Assembly (NCBI GenBank): GCA_946406115.1
Contig: OX291546.1
Span: forward strand, 14,811,019-14,875,018
Source of the DNA: Apoda limacodes
Taxonomy: Eukaryota > Arthropoda > Insecta > Lepidoptera > Limacodidae
Length of the DNA: 64,000 nucleotides
Direction of reading: 5' to 3'
Positions 14,101-29,100 of the stretch are shown here, piece by piece. Position 1 is the stretch's first letter. Every line of letters starts with the position of its first letter. A model generated the notes under the pieces. That model was given only the letters and a program-made list of their open reading frames with translations, was not told where the DNA came from and ran no database searches. Both the position numbers and the translations under genes were made by a program.

Positions 14101-17100
14101 AAGAAAAGGTTTACCACTTGATTGGTGCCATTGAATCCGACCAGGAAAACCAGACATGGTTAAAAAATATGATTTTAATATATATATACTTAGATGATCT
14201 ATTAAAATATGACAGTATCCAAGTATTAACTTAAAACAAGCCATGAAGCAGATGTATTTTTTCGCCTTGTGGCTTTGCATCATCCTGTCATACACATATT
14301 TTTCACTCCAGATTTCGCAGATAATGTGTTTAAATCTGATTACGCATTCGAGTGTTTTTTATGCGATACAAATTCTTACTGACGAGTATTAATAGACGAT
14401 TTGGCCTTGACGGACATAGACGGCTTAGACTTATCTACATAACTATAGCAAATGTCTAGACTGTGCCTATAGTTTGGTCGGTGGGTGTTATTGTTGTACA
14501 TTTTAGCATATCCGATGAATCACCTTCACATACGCTTGAGTAGATAATCCACGATTTTTCCTTTGTAAGTACTGTTTTACTTTGGTATCAATTCTATAAC
14601 TCTTTATTCCGGCTTATCTTGGATTCTACTAATGGTGTTATAGATTTTGATGAAGCAGTTGTGAAAGAAGACAATCTTTATGATTATCTTGACGATTTGT
14701 ATTGCCCATCTCTCAGTGGTAGAATAAATTTGGATTTGTCAAGGTTTTTTTATTGCTATTCTATTATAAGACGCGTATAGTTTTTTTAATTGCATTAAAA
14801 TCTTAGTAGTTATTCGAGTTTTATTTAATGTTGGGTATATGAAATTTGTGTTGTGTAAATCGTACAAATATCACAGTCTAAAGCAGGCGGGCGACATAGA
14901 TTCAAACATTTGTACGCATATTTGAAGACACTTCGGACAGATATTTTACGTGCACCAATGCTGAAACGTCCGTGCCATGTCTTCAAATGTGTCCTACCTA
15001 TTGTTTGAAGCTATGTCCTGCGCTTAAGATAGTTTCTGACGTTTAAGCATTGCCAATGTATATTATTGATTTATTCTTACAAAGCGAATTTCAAAATAGT
15101 ACTTTTACAAAATTATAAAACTAGTTATAAGCTATTTTTACCATGTTTTGTACTCCTAGATTTTATCTGAGTTTAAATAGCATATATGCTTAAAGCGGCC
15201 ACTTTCACCAAAATTACTATCTTAATCTATATATCTGTAATATTCTTAAAACTAGACAAAACTTTTTACCTCTTTACCGGTTTTAATTTGTATTAGGTAA
15301 ATAATTAATCTAAAACGGTAGATTAGAAAGATACTTTTATCTTTTAATTTGTCATTTTCAACGGTAATTATTTTTTATCTGCATATTCTGAGAAATATGA
15401 AACAAATAGTCTCAATATAAAGTTACATGTTTGACTGACTTATTCAACCACGCCCAGATTTAATTGCTGGTGCTACTTTTAGAAACTTGAAGTTTCGAAT
15501 GTTCTTTTGAAAATACCTTCAATGACGTAGGGCTGCACTAAGTAAAGATTTTGAAATCATCCTGGATGCCAATGCAGACCATCAAGAAAAGTCGCTTCCC
15601 GCGGTCATGTTTCTAGACACGAGATATACGGCTTATTGCAACTAATGATGATGGGAAACGTGGTGGCGGAAAATGTCTTGGTTTCAAAACTTTCGCGAGT
15701 AGACCGGAGTAACGAGCGCTACGCAGTTGTTTCACCTCGCTAGGGACAATGAGAAATTTTCATGTCTGACCTCCAGTGATTGTAGGGTAATAACAAAACT
15801 AAGAAAGGTGAAAATAGAGGAAGCAAGTTTGTAAGAGACACGGTTGTAAAAGTCGTTACGGGACTGAGTTGTAAAAGTTTATAAGGGCACTATTATCGCG
15901 AGCAACCAGCTAGTAGTAGAGACTATTTTCTATATAATTGGTTTTCAACAGCTAACTATACTTATTGGTTTTAACTGACTTACTTACTGTAGAAGGATAA
16001 CTGGTAATTTTATTGTAAGGAAATTAAGAATATATAAATATATTTGATTTAAGTTAAGGCTTTCATGATGCTTAATTAACCTATTAGTGAATGAATTCTA
16101 ACCTGCTTAGCTGCAGCCGCCATTCCCGGCATTTTTGTTAAAATAATTAAAATATGTTATAAATTTTCGCACATAGAGTTAAAGTACGTCCATAAGATAA
16201 CAAAAACTATTTCAGTGCAAAATGTAATCAGTATATGTCAGTTGTTGATGCGTGCATTTTCTTCCACTTTCCGAACGTGTCATCATTCAATCTTGTGTTG
16301 AATTATGAAAACAATGGCCATCTGCTAATTGTAAATATATTTAATGTAATTTGAGGCTTTTATAATGCTTAATTAATATATTGGTGAATGAATTCTAATC
16401 TGCTTTGCTACAAATGATATACCCGGCATTTTTGTTATGGTAGAAATTTCGGCACAGTTGTAGTATGTCTATGCTCATTTTTGTTTAAATAAATAAAATA
16501 TGGTAGAAATTTCGGCACAGTTGTAGTATGTCTATGCTCATTTTTGTTTAAATAAATAAAATATGGTAGAAATTTCGGCACAGTTGTAGTATGTCCATAG
16601 CTTCATCAGCTTAGCCGGTAATCGTTTGCAGCTTCGCGCATCGCCCAATCTGATTGGACCGCCCAATTAACCCAGTGCTCTTTTATTCGCAAATAGATAA
16701 TAACATGTTTTAAAAATCAGCCATTCATCATTAAAGGGTTACATAGGATAAGAAAGTTTGTAAAACTGTTCCACCGCTTGATACGACGGGATTTGAAAGG
16801 CCATGTAAAGTTTGTGTAGGATAGCAAAAGTTAAATCGCGTAGGTTATATATATTATATATATATATTTTACATACAATCTATGTATACATAGATTTGCC
16901 ATAGTATTACAGACTATTCGCATCGTTAGAAAAAGTGCCTTAAACCAGGGACTGAATTACGTTATAAATTTCAAAAAAAAAATGTTTATGATGATTCTAT
17001 TTGGGTAATGTTAAATTTTAGTACAGTTAGGATAGATACCCTTATAACTTAAAGTATTGATAAAAAAATCAACCGTAATGGATTCTCAGAAATTAACATA

Positions 17101-20100
17101 CGTAATTGTGCATTGCACAATTTGCATATTAATCCTTTAAATTTTTCATGTTATAATAAGTAATAATATTTATAATTATAATAATAATAATAAAGCAAAC
17201 TTAGGCGTAGTAACCCTTCTTCATGAGCTAGGCACGTATTTACATCAACCATACAACAAGTGGTCTCCGGTTTTTGTGACCGACATGGCTTATGTTGGTT
17301 TATGTACGTGGTCGCCCGTTTACAGTCATTATAATACGTGCCCCGCATACGAATGAAAGTTTTGCGACAAAGTAGTTGCGACAAAGTTTTGAAGTTTGTT
17401 CTTTTAGTGATTTTTCTGTATAAGTGCTATTCTTTGTTTTGTGTTCCAATACTGATATTATACGGATATTTTATACCGATATGCGGTGTCTTCTTAAATT
17501 AAGTCTTGTGGCCGCCCCAGTTAATTATTTCAGTCCTTTTTATAGCTTTTCTATTACTTTTCCCAACAATTAGTAATAATAAGAATGTTTTTTCATTAAT
17601 TGGCCAATGTGTCTTTTTGTATCTTCTTCACAATTCAAGGAACCTGAAAAATGAAGTCTGGTGATGTCAGATCGAGTGATGTTTTAAGCCATACGAACCG
17701 CCGGATCGGCAAGTAACACGGCCTGTAAAATAAATGCTAACCTATGCCGTAACGGTCGCGTGGAGTCTTATTTTCAGCGTTAGATTAAAATTATTAAAAA
17801 TGCAAATAAATTTCTAAGACGTGGCACTTTTCTATGGAAATTTCCTCTTCCTTTAGAATCTTATTTTTTTAATTTCGCTAGCGTTTATACTCTTTTAGTT
17901 ATTGCCAAAATTGCCTCTTTTTGTTTTTTTTTCTTTGTTAATAATGATTGCCATCTTAATCGGCGGGAAAATTAAAAAAAAATGTCTTTCTCCGGATTGC
18001 ATACGAATCGAATGAGATATCGCTCATATATTAAGAGACATGAAACTCTCTTGTTGATTAGGTTATAAACCATCTTAATTAGAAAAATAAAACCTTCACA
18101 AAAAACCCTGCGACCACATTTTAATTAAACTTTTTAAGGTAAATAAAAGTATTTTTGTTTTTTTTTATGGAAAACCCTCGATCATGCTTTATCTAGTCGC
18201 TGTGCCAAAATTTGTACCATATTTTCGGTTGTCAAGTAGAGCCTTGATAATTCGAACTACCAGTAACTACCCCTTCCGACTCACGCATCATACGGATTAT
18301 ACCATGTTACATACTTATCTTATACTTAGATGAAACAGTTGCTTTCTTGATTTTGTTACTCAAATTAGTATTTTAACTTAAAACTACATGTTGCACAAGT
18401 GTCAGGTGACGTGGACACGGTGAAAGAACTCTTACTTAAATACAAAAAAATACAGCGGCTTCCTCAGTGCGTTAGAGGAGGGGTCGCAGTTCGGATTAAA
18501 GCTACACCGTCGGACTAGCTTTATCTAGCTTTACTAGATTATCGAGGCTCTACTGTGGTACTTATCCGTGATATTATGAACTATTTGAATGTGTCGAATG
18601 GTACTCTTGTGATCGTTTGCCTGTATGAAGTGGAATTTGTATGTGTTTGTAACCGACAGCCGGTGTGGTGCGTAGACGCCGCGCTTTGTCCGATGCACTT
18701 GTGTTCGCCGTGAATCGGCCAGCTGTGTTGTTCGTGATTGTGGCGCGCCACGTGGCTCTAATGGCGCAATACCAGCCACAACTAATCGCCGGTGCGAGAG
18801 ACGAGCTATAGAGATCTCTTGATGCAGGCATGGTGATGATGATGCGTTGCGCCCGCCCGCCGTCTCTCCGTTTCCGAGCCGACCGCTCTTTCCTCTACGT
18901 GTTGAAGGGCAGCGATAACACGTCGTACTTTGTCGGAATGTACCGCGGCAAGGCTTAAGAGAAATTCTTAACTTTCCTTATTATTTTAAAAATGTGCACT
19001 AATATTAAATTTAATATGTCACAAACTTTTGTTATCTTTTATTTCATTATGATCATCTCAACGAAAATCTATTTATTTGCTAGATATTTATCTTGTCATA
19101 CAGCTGACTTCGTCGATTTGTACTGTTGGTTGCAAGGTTTTCAGAGTTCTGAAAAAAATTATATAACTGTTTAGCAAATTTTTACAATAGGTGTCCTATA
19201 TTAGAAAGTCTACTTTTTAATATGTAAGTATATTTACCTCTGATATCAGTCTTCAACAATGTTTAAAAATCTAGTATCTAAAAATTTTTCGGCTCCACGG
19301 CGGTGAGATAATCACAGGGCTGTCACACACAAATCGGTACAAGTATTATATTATTGTTTTTTCGTAGGTACGGCAAAACTTAGTTATAATTGACACATTG
19401 CTTAGCAATTAACACGCACATTTATTTTTACGGGTTTATTTACCTACTTAAATTTTTGTTTTAACTCTAATAACCTCAACTAGTTCTTACGTAAATACGA
19501 TATTTTTTTTTTTTATATAAAACTACAAAAAAATTGAATAAACTTTTTGTAATGTTATAAACTTATAATAAAGCAAACTCAAGCTGTGCTCAGGCTCGGC
19601 AACCCTGCAAACACGAGCTAGGCGCGTGATTACATCAACCAGATAATAAGCGCTCTCCGGCCGTATTGTTTTATGAGCGACGCGGTTCATGATATTAGCT
19701 CTTTTTTTAGTTTGTATAACATTATAATTAAATTAAACTTGTTATTCTTGATATGTTTAACTCCCATACAACAAACATGATTGTTTTGCCGTTTTTATAG
19801 ACGGTGCCTGGTATGGAACCCTTTGTGCGCGAGTCTGACTCGCACTTGGCCAATTTTTACTAGTCTTTATGTAAAAATCAGCCTTTTTAGTCGACTAGTG
19901 TCTTGTGGATATATTGTGTTTAATCAAACTGTACCTTAAATTTGACATAATTAAAGTCTTAATTTACAATAATACATATTTTAGTTATAGATACAGTGTA
20001 ATACATTAGATCTGAAGGCTTTTTGAAATAGATTTTTGTATTAGACAAGATGAGGTTCGTAACAAAAGTGTTAGTGCAGAAAATGGCAGCTTACAACCAT

Positions 20101-23100
20101 TTTTGAAGTAAGCGATATTATTTTTTATTAAGTATTTATTTATTATTAAGTATATTAATAATTAAAACCTACTTCAAAAACGTAAAAGAGCTTTGTATGA
20201 TATTAATTAAAATTAATAAGAATAAATATTAAAGATTTATCACATTGGTGAATTACTTTGACTCACGCTCGCAGCAAAAATCGATTTAGCTCACCGTGCA
20301 TCGTTTTGCACACGAATAACTTTCTATAGCACGAAAAGGGCGTTTCGCTCGTGTTTTGTCATGTCAAATATACAGTCCTCGGTGCTATTCAGGGTCTGAT
20401 GATGAAGCCGAAAGGTAGGCATCTATGAATTTGTTTCGTCTAGTACTATGGTAGGTGTCCTAGGTGTGATAAGCTTTTTAGAAAATGATTTTTACGTTTT
20501 GTTTTTTATTTGCTGTTTTTCGAGTTTATTTTTCCAAAAAACTTTTTTGTTTTTGTTTGATAGTTTTTGCATGTTGCATTGTTATTTTAAAACACTAACC
20601 TGCTCATTGTCATTTAATCTGTTCATAAACATTCTGTTCATTGACCTGGAGACCTCAGATTAAAGAAATCAGCAAAAAAATGTTTGCTACATCAAAATCC
20701 TTACAAAGGTTGCGTAACTTTTTACCCATCTCCACAAAAATTGCTCTTGCCAAATCTTTCTCTCTTTCCAATACTTGACTATGCTGATGCTAGCTATCCT
20801 GATCTTAGTGAGGAGCAACTTACTAAACTTGAGCGACTTCAAAATTTATGTATCAGATTTATTTTGGCCTACGCAAATTTGATCACATTTCCGAGTTCCG
20901 ATCAAAGCTCAAGTGGCTCCCAATTCGTCTTCGCAGGAATACACATATTTTATTCCTTCTGTACAACGTCCTGTTCAATCCGTCAACACCTCATCATCTC
21001 AAAAATCAATTTCAATTCCATGGTTCTGCAATAACTCGGGATTCGACTAATTTATTATTAAAAACGCCAACACACACAGCACACTCATACAGCAACTCTT
21101 TTGTTGTGAAAGCAATTAGACTTTGGAACTCTTTACCATTGCAAATACGACAAGTTCAATCATTGAGTCTTTTCAAAAAACTTACATATTCACATTTTTA
21201 AAATCTTAAGCTGTTCGTTTATATATGTATTTGTATATATTTAATTTATTTTTATATAGGAATGTATGTATATGTATCTATATATTTTTATATACTTTTT
21301 ATTTCTAAAGTATTATATATTTATTTATAATATGTATCTACTTATAATTTTTTAAGTCTCGTCCTTGAGATATGCACACCTTACTCAATTTTCTTGTTTT
21401 TATAATTTCCCTACCCAAAGGTTGTCTGGAAGAAATCGCTTAGTTAGCGATAAGACCGCCTTATTGTACTTTTTTTTAATTATTTTATAGATTTAAATGT
21501 ATGTCTTACTGTGCAATAAAGAATTTTATTATTATTATTCACCATCCATCAATATATTTACCTAATGGGGTTCCGTTCCTCCATATAATTTTTTTTAAGT
21601 TTAAAGCAAGTTTGAAGCTTTAAAAGCAAAACCTCTTCCTTCTAACCAGCCTCCATGCGTGCCCACTGTTGGAGCACGGCCTACCATCACCTTAGGCGAT
21701 TAGGGATATAGTCTATGTAGTAATTTAACGCGGGCTCAATGCGGATTGCGGACTTCACATATGTCTTTTTGATGTATGCAAGTTTTATGTAATGTGCTTG
21801 AAAAACTTTACAAAAAGGCTCATTGGTACACGCTGGGCTCGAATCTTGGCTCATGTTGCAAACACTGAAGCCAATAAGTTACCACCGAATTCATAGCAGG
21901 GACAGAAAAGACCAAGTTTTTTGATATGTACAAAATAGAAAACATATTTATATGTCATATAAATCACTTGTTACCTATCAAGTAAAACTAACATTTTGTA
22001 TCAAGTCTAAACCTAGGTATCTCTAGAGGTAGAAAGGTATTTTGCCATGACATTTTTTTATTTGTTTTAAAGATTATCTTTAATATAATATGACATTTTC
22101 ATTAAGATATGGAACTCTCAAGAGCACGTGTCCTGTTCGCGCTCGTCTTTTTTCTTTAATGAATAGAAAAATTAGATACTGATTTCATTTTAGGAAAAAG
22201 GGTGATCAAGAAGAAAACGGAACCACGAATTCGTTTCTTCAAGGCAGATCGACCATTTTTGTCTTTGATCTTAGTCCATGACACCCCTAATTTTGTAGCT
22301 ATCTTCCATGGTCATTAGACTTGTTATTAAAAGTGTCTGCGTGATAATTCATAATGTTTGTTAGTGTCACTATATATACAAATATTTTATGTAGTATATC
22401 ATATATTATCCTATGTGCCTTGCCAGTAATCCAATATTAGCTGTATCCTTCTTGTTTAACTTGGTTTGCGTATAACATCATTATTCATTAGTAATTGTAT
22501 GAAATCTCTTCGTCCCAAAGAATTGTCTAGAATAAGATCTTTAATAGATTTGTGATTTGAATTTTGATGTTTTCTCATAATAATTAATAATGTAAACTGA
22601 TATTTTATGTAATCTATCGATATTTTTTTTTCTAGCTATCTAGATATATTTCTAGCATCCTTACCAGCCTTATACATCCATATTCCTTAATGCGGCCACA
22701 ATTACTTTACATTTTTACATACGCATTTTTCTCTATGCAGGTTTCCTCACAATGTGTTACTATACCGATAAGCAATGTACTTGAGAAAATTAAAAAAAAA
22801 GGCTCATTGGTACACACTGGGCTCAAATCACCGGCCGTGAGACAAACACCGAAAACGCTAGGTCACCACCGACTTCATAACAGCGGCAACAAAGACACAG
22901 TTACTTGAAAATTAAATAAAATGTCCCCCTACCTTCCTCTTTCTGTACCAGCTAGAAAACATGTATGTAGGTATGTCCTGTAAATAAGTTTTTACCTATC
23001 AAGTAAAACTATCATTTTTTATCTATCCTACACCTAGGAGGTATCTGGAGGAAGGAATCTGTTTGTTTCAAAGTGTATCATTAAAATATGATATGACAAT

Positions 23101-26100
23101 TTCATAAAGATATGGAACCTCCAGAGCACGGATTTAGTTTGGCCTCGCCCTTTTTCTTTATTCACTAGAGAAATAGACATTGATTTTATTTCAGGACTAA
23201 TGGTGCTCAAGAAGAGAACTATACCACGGATACGTTACTTCAGGGCAGATCGACCATTTTTGGCTTTGATCTTAGTCCGTGACACCCCTAATTTTGTAGC
23301 TATGTTCCACGGTCATTAACCTTGTTATTACATATGTCTGCTCGCACATGTTATAATAATTCACAATAGTTTTTAGTAATGTCTACCTTTCAAGTAATCC
23401 AATATTAGCTGTATCTTTCTTTTAGTTTAACTTGGCTTGCATATTTTGAAGCGACTCACGTATTGTAAATCATGAGCGCTGATTGGCTGGCATTAACGTA
23501 GCAAAATAACAGAGGCTCTCACTGACTAACGACTACATTCTTGGCTCTTTCTTTACTTTCTTTAGTGCCTACTGACCGATCAGAAATAAGATGTTATAAA
23601 CCAATCAGCACTCAAATATCAATCCGTCCTAAATCGAACCTGGTTTTTTTGCAATGATCCTAAAAATAACTATCCGGTATCATCCGGTCGATTGCAAACA
23701 TCCTAGGATTTTCGCAAAGATCCGTTATTTCGATTATCCTACGACACATATAACATAATTATTCACAATTTTATGAAATCTCTTCGTCGCAAAGAATTGT
23801 CACGAGTAAGATCTGTTTCAGGTTTGTGAATTCAATAATTATTTATAGTGCTGTGTTACAATATAAAATAATATTTTATGTAATTTGTCGTCATATTTTT
23901 ATCCTACCTTTTGAATAATCTAATCAGTTGTATTTTTCTGGCGTCCTTACAAGCCTCATAATACGTCGCACTGTTGGGGCTACCTTCCATCACCTTAGGC
24001 GAGGGCGATTTGAGCTATAGTCTATCACTGGCTATTTTGACGTATGCAGATTTCCTCGCGATGTTTTACTTCATTGAAAATCCAGAGGTGTATAAATGAC
24101 AATGTTCTTGAGAAATTAAGAAAAATATCTATTAATTTGTGCCTGCAATGAGTCGGCTCGGCTTCTTTCGGGTCCCGGTGGTAATAGGCCTGATCCACAA
24201 ATTTAAAGTCGCTGAGCAAGCAATGAAGGTGGTCATGCTTGGTGTTTCTTTTAAAAGTATGAACAGAAATCAAGAGACATAGATCACAGAATAAGCAAAT
24301 GAAATGTAAGTAGGTGGGCAAGTCGTATCTGCAGAACCAATAGCCGCTTGGTGCAGACATGTTCAGTGAAGACCACGGATCGTTAAGCACAGCGTGGACC
24401 GATTGACCTAAGAAAGGTAGCCGGAAATGACTGGATGAGAAAGGTGGAGGACCGATTGTGGTTTAATTAGTTAATGCCTATGTTCAAGACTAGACTGTTA
24501 CAGGCTGATTGATTGATGATGTAGTAACCAAATACCTACTGTATCTAATCATATACTAAAACACCAAGAGGGTGAAAAGTAACAAGTCTTCGTTTGTGAT
24601 TATTGTAGTTGTAGAATCTAAATAGGGAAAAAAGCCTTAGATAATTTGGACCAGTTTCAATTTCAGTAGGTTTGTAGCTCATCTAAACAATTAAGGTGAA
24701 ATTGGATTTGATTTTTCCTAAGCAAACTTCATTGCATTAAATATCTATAACTATAAATATTCCGCCACTCAAAATGCGTTTTTATCATATCATATCATAC
24801 TATATCTATAGCACACTCTTACTTTACTTCTTCACGCTCAAACAGTTTAACCAATTTTGATTAAGTTTAATTAAAATTAACACATAGGCTACTTTTTATC
24901 CCGAAAAATACAAAAGTTCCCGTGGCAATAACTTTAACCGAGTTTTAACGAACAATAGCTTGCTATAGCAAACTTCATTAGTATAATTAAAGAGTTCGAC
25001 GCCGATAACCAACTTTAGGGCGGGTTAGCAAAATTCATAAATTATCAGTTATCCTTTTAATATTATAAATGCAAAAGTTTGGATGTTTGGTTGTTTGTTA
25101 CTTAATCACGCTCCAACCACTGGATGGATCGAGAAACGTTAAACCGATTTAGATGCAATTTGGTGTGGAGATAGTTTAAATCCCGGGGAAGGACATCTCG
25201 GAAAATTTAAAAGTTTCTGCGGGCGCAACTATAACCGAATTCCACGAACGAGCCATAGGTGCAGCTATAGTTTGCTATAAAATTCTACGCCAATAACCAA
25301 ATTTAGGGCGGCTGGAGCCGCTGGCGCTACTTTTAAACCGCTTTGTCGTGATTGTATAATATAAATTGTTTTGATTGTAAATGCCACAATATATCCATAC
25401 CAAACTAAAATATCTTTCTAGCTGCGTGTGTAGTAATTTACTATTTTATAAATTACTTATATAAAGTTGACTAATGAAATATGTATATCGTAATATGCCT
25501 TGGTATATTATAAATTAACATAAATTATAGCTCCGTGAGCAGAAACGTCAACCACAACTTACAGACATATTCTATAATCAACACAAAACAATTCTTAACA
25601 TAGGTCATTAAAGTTAGCACACCATTTTTAGTCAAATGCAAAACAAAGTATACCCAAATCTGCCGTTTTTTATCTGTTATATTCAAAAATTTCCCGTTGA
25701 GCTATTTTTTGAAAGGGCGCGTTCGTTTTGGAATTAAGAGCTCCCACGATTGATACTTTTAACACTTTTGATAACGCCAGTTTTGCCACCGACACCTATC
25801 GTTCGTGTAGCTTTGATACGTTACTCAAAAACTGGTTGCCTGTAAAGTCGGTATACGGGCGAAAGTTTTACGTGACAATGATTTTATGTCTGTCTCTCTC
25901 GCTCTTAGGCGGGCGCGTGCCTCTCACTCGCTCTCATTGTGAGCGCATAACGTGAGCGGAGCGTAACGCAGTTTCTTGAAGTGTCACCCGGCAAACCAAT
26001 TTATAAGACGTTGTCACGTCAAAAATGTTTGGTTGCAAAACTTGCAAAAGAACGCTTGACGTACACACATTGTTTATGGTAGACAATGAATATGTATAGG

Positions 26101-29100
26101 CAGCAGGCAGTTTGACAGATTAACACATAAATCCACCCCAGACATGGGTCTAAAGTTTCATTTTTCGGTGGCAATAGTGACAATAATAGCAAAAGATCGT
26201 AAATGAACGCATTGTTACAGATGATACTAACATTTTGATACCACTGCAAAACGAACGGATGACAAATGACAAAGTAAACGAAAATAATGATTCTGCATCC
26301 CAAAAAAAACGCTCCCAAAAAAGGCCATAGTCGGCTAATTGCACTCGAAGTTAGCCGCCCACCTATGCAAAATGTGATATGCTAGAGTGACACGGACCTG
26401 CCAGGGAAGTTAGCCGGCCACCTTTGCAAAATGTAACATGCAAGGGTGATAGGGATGTGCGAAGTATACCCAAATTTGCCGTTTTTTATCCATTGTTCAT
26501 CCGTAATGTTAAAAAAAAGGTATGCTAACTTTCCTTTAAAGACCTTCTAAACATACCTCATTATTAGTTTTTATTTTCTATTATGTTATATTTTTAAAAA
26601 TTCTATGTAGGGAGATGAAATTATAAATATCTTGAAGCGGCGCTGGAAAGCATGTAGCCTTAAGCATAGTCGCAGAAACATAAATTAAAGTTTTTGTTGA
26701 ATTCATTGAAAACTCTGGTTATTTAATAATTTGCTGGAATTTTATGAAAGAATATGCTTTTTGCGACTGCAACTAATATATAGCTGTATGATAACAACGC
26801 GTTTTGAATAGCGAAAAAATTATAGTAACGACGAATTAACCTTAAATATGAATATACGTAATAAAACCACATTTTTAGAACTTTGATTCGTGTAGATTTG
26901 GTTTCGATTGCCTACTCATTGTTAAGTTGAGTTTGTGTTTATTATATTTTTCATCAGATGAAGAATATAATAAAACACATTGTATTTTGTAGCTTGTTGT
27001 ATACGTGTTAGCGCCACTACTTACATAACATGTTAAGATACCTTTATGTAGGTGGGTAAGTTATACGTGTAAAGCAAGGCACTGATTTTATTTCAGTTAT
27101 GGGCTTCGCTGCCTATTCCGCTATGATAGACCTGAATCCTGTGCGTCGCTTCGTCGCAGACCGCCCCTTCTTGGCTGTTATCCTAGTCAACGGCACACCT
27201 TACTTTTATGCGAGTCATCATGGCATACAATAACAAATTTTATTTTTATTTTGTATAAGCAAAAACAAAACATAAAGTATTTTATCACGTTATAATATCC
27301 GTGCTTGGCGTGAAGTAGTTGATAATTCGACACGAAGGTTTTACTACATAATCGCAGTCGCTTCCTACGACATCGGTTTGATAGGAAAAAATTGACAACT
27401 CGATATATATAAATTTTAGATATATTCCCTTTGGTCTTAAATGGATATCTTGATTTTGAACGTTTATTGAAAAACGAGATATCAAACCATCGATTCACAA
27501 GGTATTATATTTATGTATAATATATCATTTTATCAGCTTATAATTAAAAACCGAAATAACATACGTAACTAGATGTGTCAAATTATCAAGTTATTGCCAA
27601 CTGGAGTTGGAACCTTTAAACATGGTATCTATAGATGTTCATTTAGATACTATTATAAAAATAAACATAATTGAACATTTCCAATTAAAAAATTATAAAC
27701 AACTAGTATCGGGAACTTTAAACATGGTATGTTATGGATATCAATTAAGAATCCTCCATATAAATAAAAACATATGTGATCATATTAAGTTAAGAAGTTA
27801 ATTGCCAAAAACCACTAAAATGAGTAATTCAAAGTAGGATATATGCAGTTATCTATAAAGGTATGGTCATAAAAATCATAATTATATTAACGCAATTGAA
27901 TATGATATGATGTACACAATATAATTTCGTTAATTTTATTAAGCATTATTGTGCGCGTAGTAGGTAAGTACCTGATGTTAAGTGGTTACCATAGCCTATA
28001 GACGCTTGCAATACATATTCACCTGCTAGCCAAATACATTTTTAATTGACTTTTGTTTACCCTCACAAAATATTTGTCTTTGAAAAATACGCCGAAACTG
28101 CATCCTTCACTCCTTCATCTTTCTAGTTCTTTTTTCGATTTTGGAAATAGGTTATAACCACTGGGAGCCAGGTCAGAAACTTATCAAGTTATTCCCGCTA
28201 TGCACGGATATTTTTGTATATTTTACTATTTTTATTTTATTTGTTATAAATATTATTTTTAAGGTAATTAATTATGTACCAACTTTTAGTAAATTAATTT
28301 GAAGTCATAAAATTTGGTTTCAACTGTTTACAAAACTTATATTAGTTTCACTTGTTTGGGTCAAATCTTGCAATATAATTTCGATCACTTCCCGACTAGT
28401 TAGAACGCTCAAATTTTCAGGGAAGCTCAGAACTCGACTACACAACAATAATTAACTGTGAACAACACCATAACATCAATATTTACCACCATTTTAAAAC
28501 TCTTCATTTTGTATAGAAATTTTATTCACAAAATCGTAGTTCTAACAACGCCACCTATGTGATGTGTTAAGTAATGAGATATTGAGATTTTAACAATGTT
28601 AATGGACCGAAGTCAAAATTGTGTCGTGTTGTCGCTAGGTTTTTTTTTTTTTTTTTTTACCACTAAGGTGGCAAACAAGCTTATGGTAACGCCTGATGGT
28701 AAGCGGTCACCGTAGCCTATGGACGCTTGCAACACCAGGGGTATCACTTGCGCGTTGCCGACCCTTCAGAAATCTAATAACTTCTTTCTTGAAGAACTCC
28801 ATACTGTAGTCCTTGCAGAATACCTTGGCAGGGAGCTCATTCCACAACTTAAGCGTTCGCGGGAGGAAGTTTCTCTGAAACCGCACTGTACGCGACCATT
28901 TAGGTTCTAAAGTGTGAGAATGGATTCCCTGCCGATGGCGAGCGGTGCGATGGTAGAAAGTAGCCGTGGGCATCATTTCGAACAATTCCTCAGAACACAA
29001 CCCATTGTACAAGGGCTCGATACCGCAAGTGAGTTTGGAATCGTCGACAATTCTCACAGCCCGTCGTTGAACCGAGTCAAAAGGGCCAAGCTGGTATCCG

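Larger units (their letters stand above)
11726..18827 (+). other. 7.1-kb intron before the first alternative exon
   Basis: AT-rich. Contains a palindromic element (14888-15025), a duplicated 63-bp tandem array (16436-16598) and a repeat at 17190-17300 that recurs near 19570. No RCL-type exon (FxADRPF motif) was found in it. The region 12100-12340 resembles 26640-26830 (AAAACTCTGGCTATTT...), suggesting an old shared MITE family. Confidence 0.55.
18959..22193 (+). other. Interval between alternative exons 9A and 9B
   Basis: Holds a dispersed repeat (19566-19690), a partial GAGTCGG repeat (19755-19857) and a plus-strand non-LTR fragment (20684-21535). From about 21640 the ~1-kb unit that is tandemly duplicated with exon 9B begins. 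No extra serpin exon was seen. Confidence 0.55.
21640..24125. repeat. Tandem ~1-kb duplication carrying exons 9B and 9C
   Basis: Blocks recur in the same order: a SINE-like segment (GGCTCATTGGTACACGCTGG at about 21819, GGCTCATTGGTACACACTGG at about 22800), the serpin exon (22194 and 23195, 1001 bp apart), AATCCAATATTAGCTGTATC downstream, and GAAATCTCTTCGTC at about 22500 and 23776. A third, exon-less start of the unit follows at about 23940-24125. The second unit carries an insertion at about 23445-23755. Confidence 0.82.
23320..27096 (+). other. Interval between exons 9C and 9D
   Basis: Contains the truncated third unit of the 1-kb duplication, an RTE-like 3' fragment (24400-24510), a Helitron-like repeat pair (24830-25345) and a MITE (25602-26545). 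No additional RCL exon was found. Confidence 0.55.

Noticed and set aside
17151..17384. 77-codon minus-strand frame
   Set aside because: Ends in a Tyr run encoded by an ATA/TAA microsatellite and overlaps a dispersed repeat.
18534..18831. Minus-strand frames of 81 and 85 codons next to exon 9A
   Set aside because: Arg/Thr-rich translations without a recognised motif, beside the real plus-strand exon.
20848..21201. Host gene of 117 codons
   Set aside because: The RLWNSLP motif and its 3' end show that it is a retrotransposon RT C-terminus.
26019..26344. Minus-strand frames of 99 and 64 codons
   Set aside because: They lie within a MITE and show no domain or codon pattern suggesting protein.
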